NCBI GenBank assembly: GCA_028711355.1
Contig: JAQTSL010000266.1
Coordinates: forward strand, 1-5,009
Source: Rhodoferax sp.
Lineage (GTDB): Bacteria; Pseudomonadota; Gammaproteobacteria; Burkholderiales; Burkholderiaceae_C
Length of the DNA: 5,009 nt
Reading direction: 5' to 3'
Shown here in pieces: positions 1 to 5,009 of this stretch. Numbering within the stretch: position 1 is the first letter of the stretch; each line of letters opens with the position of its first letter. The translations under genes were made by a program, and so were the position numbers. Under the pieces are notes generated by a model. The model worked only from the letters and a program-made list of their open reading frames with translations. It was not told the origin of the DNA and ran no database searches.

Positions 1-616
1 TCACGCCGGGCCACAGCGCCGGGGCATCGAGCACGTCCTGCACGCTCACCTCTTTGCGAAACAGCGCCAGCGGGTTGTGCGCCGCGTGACGGCTGGCTTT
101 GGCGCGGATGCTGGCAAAGCTCGCCAGCGGGGTGCCGTAGCGGCGCATATGGTCGCGCCCGGCGCCACCAAAGTAACGCAGCGCCAGCGGCAGGTCAGAG
201 GGGCCCACCAGCGTGTCGGTGACGGCATCAAACGGGTCAAACGGGCTGGGCCGGTCTTTGAACACGCTGCCCAGCGCGCCCGGCGCCATCTGCTCAAAAC
301 CCAGCGCCAACACACAGCCAGCGCCAGCGGCAATCGCCTGGCGCGCCAGCCACAGCGCGCTGGAGCCGGTGGCACAGTTGTTGTTGACGTTGACGATCGG
401 GATACCGCTCAGGCCCACCGGGTACAACGCCTTCTGGCCACAGGTGGAGTCGCCATAGACGTAGCCGACAAACGCCTGCTCAACCTGCGCGTAGTCCAGC
501 GCGGCGTCTTGCAACGCCAGGCGGGCAGCGGCCGCGCCCATCTGGTCATATGGCTGGCTGGCGCCGGGCTTGACGAAGGGGATCATGCCGACACCGGCAA
601 TTAAGGTTTTGAGCAT
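1..616 (-). CDS. Thiolase, SCP-x / lipid-transfer type (partial, N-terminal 205 residues)
   Basis: This is the start of a thiolase-fold enzyme, read from ATG at 616-614 and open to the window edge; 205 codons are visible of roughly 390 usual for the family. Thiolases cleave or form 3-ketoacyl-CoA with CoA through an acyl-cysteine intermediate. The protein opens with LIAGVGMIPF, a typical first strand. The nucleophile is Cys81 in NVNNNCATGSSAL, the form seen in SCP-x-like thiolases rather than the CGSG form of classical ones. A GFEQM segment follows at 106-110, then SPFDPFD (124-130) and YFGGAGRDHMRRYGT (148-162), the loop region shared with SCP-x proteins. The second catalytic Cys and the His motifs would lie beyond the window. 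The start is supported by an AAGGAA Shine-Dalgarno 5 nt upstream. Such thiolases often sit beside a DUF35 OB-fold partner, which might lie downstream outside the window. Substrate is unknown: a steroid side chain, fatty acid or other acyl-CoA are all possible. Confidence 0.9.
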   Translation of the reverse strand, partial: MLKTLIAGVGMIPFVKPGASQPYDQMGAAAARLALQDAALDYAQVEQAFVGYVYGDSTCGQKALYPVGLSGIPIVNVNNNCATGSSALWLARQAIAAGAGCVLALGFEQMAPGALGSVFKDRPSPFDPFDAVTDTLVGPSDLPLALRYFGGAGRDHMRRYGTPLASFASIRAKASRHAAHNPLALFRKEVSVQDVLDAPALWPGV

Positions 617-621
617 GGGGG

Positions 622-627
622 TTCCTT
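622..627 (-). promoter_or_regulatory. Ribosome binding site of the thiolase gene, overlapping the repeat edge
   Basis: The minus strand reads AAGGAA, then CCCCC, then ATG at 616, a good Shine-Dalgarno with a 5 nt spacer. Its first bases belong to the first 60 bp repeat copy: TCCTTGAT at 623-630 recurs at 683-690. The ribosome binding site is therefore formed at, or supplied by, the repeat boundary. Confidence 0.7.
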
Positions 628-802
628 GATCAGTTGGGGACAGAGCACGCTCACTGCGTATAGCTTTGGTCTGTCCCGCAAATCCTTGATTAGTTGGGGA
701 CAGAGCACGCTCACTGCGTGTAGCTTTGGTCGGTCCCGCAAATCTTTAATCAGTTGGGGACAGAGCACGCTCACTGCGTGTAGCTTTGGTCTGTCCCGCA
801 AT
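623..802. repeat. Three tandem copies of a 60 bp hairpin-forming repeat
   Basis: Copies run 623-682, 683-742 and 743-802, with an exact 60 bp period. By hand comparison copy 1 differs from copy 2 at three positions and from copy 3 at four; copies 2 and 3 differ at five. Each unit holds an imperfect palindrome. In copy 1 the arm GGGACAGA (637-644) pairs with TCTGTCCC (670-677), and an inner stem ACGC/GCGT (647-650 and 656-659) closes on a TCACT loop. Copies 2 and 3 extend the inner stem by one pair (CACGC/GCGTG). Copy 2 has TCGGTCCC and so one mismatch in the outer arm. The array fills nearly all the space between the peptidase stop and the thiolase start. Its shape resembles REP-type palindromes mobilised by REP-associated tyrosine transposases, but no such transposase gene is in the window. 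It could also act as an RNA structure between the two genes. Family assignment is unverified. Confidence 0.93.
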
Positions 803-805
803 GTC

Positions 806-2326
806 TCAGGAAGCCGCCGCCAGCACATGCGCCACCGCTGCGGTAAGTTTTTTGGCGTAGGGCACGTGCAAAAACTCATTGGGTCCGTGCGCGTTGCTGT
901 TGGGGCCGAGCACGCCGCAGACCATCATTTGCGCTTTGGGAAAGCCTTTTGCTAGCAAATTGATGAGTGGAATGGTGCCGCCCTGGCCGATCGTGGCATA
1001 CGGTGCGCCAAAGCAGCTTTGCGATGCCTTTTGTAGCGCCGTGTGCAGCCAGGGTGCGGTACTGGGGGCGTTCCAGCCACTGGCCCCTTCGGCCTGCTCA
1101 AACGTTACTTTGGCCTGATACGGCGCGTTGTCTTCGAGCAGGGTTTTGAGCTGCTGCACCGCCTGCGCGGCGTCCACCAGCGGGGGCAAGCGCACGCTGA
1201 GCTTGAACGCAGTGGCCGGGCGCAGCACGTTACCAGCGTTTTGCAGCTCCGGGATGCCCTCGACCCCGGTGACGCTCAGCGTCGGCAGCCAGGTGCGCGC
1301 CAGCAGCGCTTGCAGCGGGTCAGAGGTAGTCGGCAGTACGCTTGAGGTAGCGCCGGCGCAGTCGGCGTGCGCCCACGGCAAACGCTTGAACAGCGCCTCG
1401 CCCAAGATGGCGGCGGTGGCCCGCGCCTCATTCATGCGGTCGGCTGGCACCTCACAGTGCAGGCTGGCCGGCAGCAGGCGGCCGCTGGCGCTGTCTTCGA
1501 GCCGGTCGAGCAGGTGGCGCAGCACCCGAAAGCTCGACGGCACGACACCGCTGGCATCGCCCGAATGCACGCCCTCGGTCAGCACCTGCACGCGCAGCAC
1601 GCCGGTGACATTGCCGCGCAGGCTGTTGGTGATCCAGAGCTGGTCGTAATTGCCCGCGCCCGAGTCCAGGCACACCACCAGGCTGACGTCGCCCAGCCGG
1701 GGCTTGAGGGCGTCGATGTAAGCCGGCAGGTCGGGCGAACCGCTTTCTTCGCTAGCTTCGATCAGGCCCACGATGCGCGGGTGCGCCGCCCCTTGCGCTT
1801 GCACGGCGGCAATGGCGGTGATGGCGGCATACACCGCATAGCCGTCGTCAGCGCCGCCACGACCGTACAGTTTGCCGTCTTGATAGACCGGCTTCCAGGG
1901 CCCCAGGTCGCTGCGCCAGCCGCTGAATTCGGGCTGCTTGTCAAGGTGGCCATAGATCAAGACAGTGCCTGAACTTTGTGCATCGTTTTGGCCGTTAGTG
2001 CTTATTCCATCTGCACTAGGCGCTTCATTTTGTGTAGCGTTGGTGTGCCCCTGGACTTCAAAAAACAGCAGCGGCGTGCGCCCTGGCAAGCGCACAATCT
2101 CCAGCTTCAGCCCGGCCACTTGTTGCGCCACTACCCAGTCGGCAGCGCTTTGTACCACTTGCTCGATGTAGCCGTGCTGCACCCAGTTAGGGTCGAACAT
2201 CGGCGATTTGGCCGGCACCGCGATGTACCGCGCAAGCTGGTGCACCAGGTCGTCGTCCCAGCGGGCACTGACGTGTTGCAGCGTCTGGGCGGCGTTCAGG
2301 TTGCCGGTAGGCAGGGGTGCGCTCAT
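806..2326 (-). CDS. M20-family metallopeptidase (dipeptidase-like)
   Basis: This 506-residue protein is a complete M20 peptidase, a cytosolic enzyme that uses two zinc-type metal ions to hydrolyse small peptides or related amides. Motifs in order are YGHLDK (His127 metal ligand, Asp129 catalytic support), GRGGADDGYA (bridging Asp160), EASEESGS (general base Glu193, ligand Glu194), CLDSG (Asp221 ligand) and NAHGPNE (His480 ligand). The lid/dimerisation domain lies roughly at 235-385, with EGVHSGD at 251-257. The usual Lys-Gly after the bridging Asp is replaced by Gly162-Tyr163. The N-terminal VPAKSPMFDP and GHLDKQP point to the carnosinase/PepV-like branch; the exact substrate cannot be read from sequence. 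No signal peptide is seen. The ATG lies 10 bp after the chemoreceptor stop and lacks a clear Shine-Dalgarno, so translation may be coupled. Residues about 94-119 are a polar Ser/Asn/Gln-rich insert encoded by AT-richer palindromic DNA. Confidence 0.95.
   Translation of the reverse strand: MSAPLPTGNLNAAQTLQHVSARWDDDLVHQLARYIAVPAKSPMFDPNWVQHGYIEQVVQSAADWVVAQQVAGLKLEIVRLPGRTPLLFFEVQGHTNATQNEAPSADGISTNGQNDAQSSGTVLIYGHLDKQPEFSGWRSDLGPWKPVYQDGKLYGRGGADDGYAVYAAITAIAAVQAQGAAHPRIVGLIEASEESGSPDLPAYIDALKPRLGDVSLVVCLDSGAGNYDQLWITNSLRGNVTGVLRVQVLTEGVHSGDASGVVPSSFRVLRHLLDRLEDSASGRLLPASLHCEVPADRMNEARATAAILGEALFKRLPWAHADCAGATSSVLPTTSDPLQALLARTWLPTLSVTGVEGIPELQNAGNVLRPATAFKLSVRLPPLVDAAQAVQQLKTLLEDNAPYQAKVTFEQAEGASGWNAPSTAPWLHTALQKASQSCFGAPYATIGQGGTIPLINLLAKGFPKAQMMVCGVLGPNSNAHGPNEFLHVPYAKKLTAAVAHVLAAAS
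1967..2047. repeat. Palindromic AT-richer segment inside the peptidase gene
   Basis: This stretch is about 48% GC by hand count, clearly below the flanking coding sequence. It contains the inverted repeat TAGTGC (1996-2001) and GCACTA (2013-2018) around an 11 nt loop, with a further GCC/GGC pair (1991-1993 and 2019-2021) outside it. It encodes residues about 94-119 of the peptidase, a Ser/Asn/Gln-rich loop lying between two core strands where M20 proteins normally have a short turn. The form recalls small intergenic palindromic elements that I remember from Comamonadaceae genomes (from memory, not checked). The simplest reading is an old in-frame insertion of such an element. The exact borders are estimates. 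Confidence 0.5.
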
Positions 2327-2336
2327 GGCTGGATTT

Positions 2337-4415
2337 CTACGATTTGCTGTGGCCGATGGCCGATATTTTGGTTTGGGCCAGGCGCACCGGTGGCTTGTTG
2401 GTCGCCAGTTGCCGTGGTGCTGGCCGCTGCGCCAGGCGCGGCGCGGCGCGTGGTGGCGCCAGCGCTGCGGCGGCTGGCGCCGGCCCAGTGTTCAGACGGA
2501 ACACCGACACCGCTTGCTCAAGTCGCTGCGCTTGCTCACGCAAGCTCTGCGCGGCAGCGGCCGATTGTTCCACCAGCGCGGCGTTTTGCTGCGTCATCTG
2601 GTCAAGCTCGCCCACCGCAGCGTTGACATTGCCAATACCCTCAGACTGGTCGGCGGCGGCGGTGCTGATCTGGCCCATGATGTCACACACGCGTTTGATT
2701 GAGCTGACGATTTCGCTCATGGTGTCGCCCGCGTTCTGCACCAGCTTGGAACCCGATTCAACCTTGCCGACCGAGTCGTTGATCAGCGCCTTGATCTCTT
2801 TGGCCGCTTCGGCGCTGCGCCCGGCCAAGCTACGAACCTCGCTGGCGACCACCGCAAAACCACGCCCCTGCTCACCGGCGCGTGCCGCTTCCACAGCGGC
2901 GTTGAGCGCCAGGATATTGGTCTGGAAGGCGATGCCGTCAATGACACTGATGATGTCGGCGATCTTGCGCGAACTTTGGTTGATGTCGTTCATGGTGGTG
3001 ACCACTTCGCCCACCACCGCGCCGCCGCGCGCCGCCACCTCGGCCGCGGTGGTGGCCAACTGATTGGCCTGGCGCGCCGACTCGGCTGAATGTTGGACCG
3101 TACCGGTCAGTTGCGCCATGCTGCTGGCGGTACTTTGCAGGTTACTGGCGGTCTGTTCGGTGCGGTTGCTCAGGTCCTGGTTGCCGCTGGCGATCTCGGC
3201 GCTGGCGGTGCTGATGCTCTGGGCCGCCTGGCGCACTTGCTGCAACGCCTGCAAGTAACGTTCACGCAGCGCATTGGTCTGTCCAACCAGTGCGCCGATC
3301 TCGTCACGCCGCGTCGAATGAAAGGCTTGCGTCAAATCGCCATGCGCTACCGCCGTGACGGCCGCCGATAACTCGCCCAGCGGCTTGCTGACCGCACGAT
3401 GCACGGCAAAGTACAACCCCACACCCAACAGCACGGCGGTGGCGGCCAGCAGGGCCCAGATGATGCTCATGTTGACCCAGTACTGCGCCATTGCCTCGCG
3501 CGCGCTGACCTCGGCCACCAGCCACTGGTTGCCCTTTTCGGTTTTATGAAAGATCGCCCAGCGCGGGCCGCCGACGCTGCTGAGTATCGGCGTGACATCA
3601 AACAGTTCGCCATCGCGCTGGGCCGTCAGTGCCAGCAGAAACTTTTCAGCTTGAGGAACGATTTCAAGCACTTTTTTCCCGCTCGCCGTTGGATGCAACA
3701 GAAAACGCGCATCGGCCGGGCTACCCTTTGATTCGATCATGTAGGCACCCCCGGTCTCAAAAAACCTAATTTCTGAAATTTGCTTGTCCAGCGAAGCCTG
3801 TTGTAACGAAATGTCATTGCCAATGAAGAAGATGCCAACCACCGCGCCGCTGGCGTCTTTGATGGGTTCGTAATGCGTCATGTAGGGCACGCCGAACAAC
3901 ACCGCCGGACCGGTATAGGTCTGACCGGCCAGCAACAACCGGTAGGCCGGGTGACTGGTGCCCAGCAGCGTGCCCATGGCGCGCGTGCCGTCCTGTTTTT
4001 TGAGCGAGGTCGTAATGCGCTCGAAGTCGTCGCCCTTGCGCGCAAAGACGGTGGCGACGCCGCCAGTATCTTTGGTGAATTTGTCCACCGCTGAAAAATC
4101 GTTGTTGACCGGTACGCCAAAACTGAGCACCTCAACGTTTTCTTTGTTGTACGAGGGCAAGGGGTCGAACTCGTGGCGGAACTTGGTGAAATTGCGCACC
4201 GCCAGCTCACGGTTGGTACGCTCGGCCGCGTCAGCCACCGACACCACACCGGCCACCCGTTCGGCAATGGCAGACACCCGCATAGCCTGGGTGCTGCGCC
4301 ACTCGATCAGGCCGATGGCCAGCGCCACCAGCACCAGCACCAACGTCAGACCCAACAGTGACCAGACCGACAGTTGGCGCGCCACCAGTTGATGGGCGGC
4401 GTTTGATTCACGCAT
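2337..4415 (-). CDS. Methyl-accepting chemotaxis protein with periplasmic Cache sensor
   Basis: This 692-residue inner-membrane chemoreceptor would signal through CheW and CheA to the flagellar motor or another Che-controlled output. A short cytoplasmic N-terminus precedes TM1 (about 17-37). The periplasmic domain (about 38-312) matches Cache_3-Cache_2 style sensors, seen in GVATVFARKGDDFERITTSL (119-138), the HPAY and YTGPA segments (155-171) and YMTHYEPI plus GIFFIGND (178-201). TM2 is about 314-336. HAMP follows (about 338-390, KPLGELSAAV and DEIGAL). The coiled-coil signalling domain spans about 395-640, with the near-invariant tip IDGIAFQTNILALNAAVEAA (492-511) and GEQGRGFAVVASEVRSLA (514-531). 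The tail (643-692) is Ala/Pro/Arg-rich and ends GHSKS, without a NWETF-type CheR/CheB tether. The start at 4415 is chosen over an in-frame ATG at 4484 because it has GGAGAA 5 nt upstream and gives a normal short N-terminus; the upstream ATG would lie inside the likely promoter. The ligand is unknown. The M20 peptidase follows after 10 bp. Confidence 0.95.
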   Translation of the reverse strand: MRESNAAHQLVARQLSVWSLLGLTLVLVLVALAIGLIEWRSTQAMRVSAIAERVAGVVSVADAAERTNRELAVRNFTKFRHEFDPLPSYNKENVEVLSFGVPVNNDFSAVDKFTKDTGGVATVFARKGDDFERITTSLKKQDGTRAMGTLLGTSHPAYRLLLAGQTYTGPAVLFGVPYMTHYEPIKDASGAVVGIFFIGNDISLQQASLDKQISEIRFFETGGAYMIESKGSPADARFLLHPTASGKKVLEIVPQAEKFLLALTAQRDGELFDVTPILSSVGGPRWAIFHKTEKGNQWLVAEVSAREAMAQYWVNMSIIWALLAATAVLLGVGLYFAVHRAVSKPLGELSAAVTAVAHGDLTQAFHSTRRDEIGALVGQTNALRERYLQALQQVRQAAQSISTASAEIASGNQDLSNRTEQTASNLQSTASSMAQLTGTVQHSAESARQANQLATTAAEVAARGGAVVGEVVTTMNDINQSSRKIADIISVIDGIAFQTNILALNAAVEAARAGEQGRGFAVVASEVRSLAGRSAEAAKEIKALINDSVGKVESGSKLVQNAGDTMSEIVSSIKRVCDIMGQISTAAADQSEGIGNVNAAVGELDQMTQQNAALVEQSAAAAQSLREQAQRLEQAVSVFRLNTGPAPAAAALAPPRAAPRLAQRPAPRQLATNKPPVRLAQTKISAIGHSKS

Positions 4416-4420
4416 AGTTG

Positions 4421-4426
4421 TTCTCC
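4421..4426 (-). promoter_or_regulatory. Ribosome binding site of the chemoreceptor gene
   Basis: The minus strand reads GGAGAA, five bases, then ATG at 4415-4413. This strong site decides the start codon in favour of 4415 over the in-frame ATG at 4484, which would add 23 residues. Confidence 0.8.
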
Positions 4427-4452
4427 AAAAAAGTTCCAATACGATCAACGGT

Positions 4453-4480
4453 GTTCTATTTCTGAACCCTACCCCGTCAA
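4453..4480 (-). promoter_or_regulatory. Candidate sigma70 promoter for the chemoreceptor-peptidase operon
   Basis: On the minus strand a -35 box TTGACG (4480-4475, five of six consensus bases) is followed after 16 nt by TAGAAC (4458-4453, four of six of TATAAT). Transcription would start near 4446, leaving a leader of about 30 nt that includes the ribosome binding site. I looked for a flagellar sigma28 pattern (TAAA, spacer, GCCGATAA) and did not find a convincing one. The -10 match is moderate, so this is a candidate only. Confidence 0.45.
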
Positions 4481-4484
4481 GCAA

Positions 4485-4515
4485 ATAGTACTCCCCGGAC
4501 GCGACTCGCGACTAT
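4485..4515 (-). terminator. Weak inverted repeat after the ene-reductase gene, possible terminator
   Basis: ATAGT (minus strand 4515-4511) can pair with ACTAT (4489-4485) around a GC-rich middle that itself holds a CGCGA/TCGCG palindrome (4500-4510). The minus strand then reads TTTGCTT, a poor U-tract. It lies 13 nt past the stop codon, the right place for a terminator, but the stem is short and the loop long. Confidence 0.2.
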
Positions 4516-4528
4516 ACCGATCTGGCCC

Positions 4529-5009
4529 TCAGGACTTGCCCAAGGTCGGGTAGTCGGTGTAGCCCTTGGCCCCACCACCGTACCAGGTGGTCCGGTCACT
4601 TGCGGCAAAAGGCTTGTTGCGCCGCAGCCGTTCGACCAAATCGGGATTGCCAATAAACGGACGGCCAAAAGCCACCAGATCAGCGCCTTCTCGCACCACT
4701 TGTTCGGCCAGCGCCTTATCCAAGCCATTGTTGATCATCCAGGCACCGCGACCGCCGGCCGCTCGGTAAGCACGGCGCAGCGCGACGTAGTCAAACGGCC
4801 GGTCCGGCAGTTCACGCAGGCCACCGGTGGCACCCTCAATCAGGTGCACGTAAGCCAACGGGTATGCGGCCAGCTCGCGCACCAGGTAGTCGAACAATGG
4901 CTGCGGATCGGGGTCGAACGCGTCATTGGCCGGTGTCACTGGCGACAGGCGGATGCCAACCCGGGCCGCACCCACCGCGTCGGTGACGGCGCGCACCACT
5001 TCCAGCGCA
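4529..5009 (-). CDS. nemA: Old Yellow Enzyme family ene-reductase, NemA-like (partial, C-terminal 159 residues)
   Basis: This is the C-terminal part of an FMN-dependent TIM-barrel reductase that uses NAD(P)H to reduce activated C=C bonds, and in related enzymes N-ethylmaleimide or nitro-esters. The family is usually about 360 residues; the 159 seen here end at TGA 4531-4529, and the start lies beyond the window. Visible features are VGIRLSP (17-23 of the fragment), a barrel strand carrying an FMN-contacting Arg; the INNGLD strand (92-97); and AFGRPFIGNPDL (113-124), the FMN phosphate-binding Gly-Arg segment. The C-terminal WYGGGAKGYTDYPTL (142-156) is typical of the NemA / alkene reductase branch. 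The active-site His/Asn pair and Tyr lie upstream, outside the window. It is separated from the chemoreceptor by 113 bp with a candidate promoter, so co-transcription is uncertain. The symbol denotes the family; the exact substrate is unknown. Confidence 0.93.
   Translation of the reverse strand, partial: ALEVVRAVTDAVGAARVGIRLSPVTPANDAFDPDPQPLFDYLVRELAAYPLAYVHLIEGATGGLRELPDRPFDYVALRRAYRAAGGRGAWMINNGLDKALAEQVVREGADLVAFGRPFIGNPDLVERLRRNKPFAASDRTTWYGGGAKGYTDYPTLGKS

Noticed and set aside
657..662. TATACG in repeat copy 1 as a -10 box for the thiolase
   Set aside because: Only copy 1 has the A that makes it TATA-like, and the sequence 17 nt upstream (GGATTT) is a poor -35. It is not enough to call a promoter.
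623..802. CRISPR array
   Set aside because: The 60 bp copies follow one another directly with no variable spacers, and no cas gene is present.
626..955. Plus-strand and minus-strand reading frames with a 20-residue peptide repeated three times
   Set aside because: The repeat period of 60 is a multiple of three, so any frame that stays open shows a repeated peptide. There is no ribosome binding site, and the frame continues antisense through the peptidase gene.
1367..1972. Long plus-strand open frame of 201 residues
   Set aside because: It is antisense to the peptidase gene, whose motifs are intact. Long antisense frames are expected in GC-rich coding DNA, and its composition (Arg, Gln, Ala, His rich) is not protein-like.
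2208..3063. Several overlapping plus-strand frames of 164 to 248 residues
   Set aside because: They lie antisense to the conserved signalling domain of the chemoreceptor and the peptidase start, with no recognisable motifs.
4416..4484. Chemoreceptor start at the upstream in-frame ATG 4484
   Set aside because: It would add 23 residues before a typical short cytoplasmic N-terminus, overlaps the best promoter candidate, and the start at 4415 has a strong GGAGAA site.
4500..4510. CGCGACTCGCG palindrome as an operator
   Set aside because: An 11 bp GC palindrome can arise by chance in GC-rich DNA, and no regulator gene or second copy is visible.

Overview
This 5 kb window is GC-rich and looks like a piece of a betaproteobacterial chromosome, most likely from the Comamonadaceae (Rhodoferax, Polaromonas or Acidovorax type). 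That placement is inference from codon use, protein style and the form of the small repeats; no rRNA or other marker gene is present. All four genes lie on the minus strand, so transcription runs from high to low coordinates. The first and last genes are cut by the window edges.

In transcription order: (1) 5009-4529 is the C-terminal part of an Old Yellow Enzyme family flavin ene-reductase (NemA-like). (2) A 113 bp gap (4416-4528) holds a plausible sigma70 promoter and a good ribosome binding site. (3) 4415-2337 is a complete methyl-accepting chemotaxis protein with a large periplasmic Cache-type sensor, HAMP and a signalling domain. (4) After only 10 bp, 2326-806 is a complete M20-family dinuclear zinc peptidase with all metal ligands visible. 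Receptor and peptidase are probably co-transcribed. (5) A 189 bp gap (617-805) is almost filled by three tandem 60 bp copies of a hairpin-forming repeat. (6) 616-1 is the N-terminal half of a thiolase of the SCP-x / lipid-transfer type, which contains the nucleophilic cysteine. This gene has no stop inside the window.

The genes are individually ordinary: flavin reductase, chemoreceptor, peptidase, thiolase. They do not form an obvious single pathway. The closest functional link is the tight chemoreceptor-peptidase pair, which may join sensing and breakdown of a peptide-like compound (inference). The less ordinary content is at the repeat level. One item is the triple hairpin array before the thiolase, whose outer edge overlaps the thiolase ribosome binding site. 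The other is a palindromic, AT-richer segment (about 1967-2047) inside the peptidase gene that reads through in frame and adds a polar loop to the protein. I see no convincing new defence, toxin or mobile system here.
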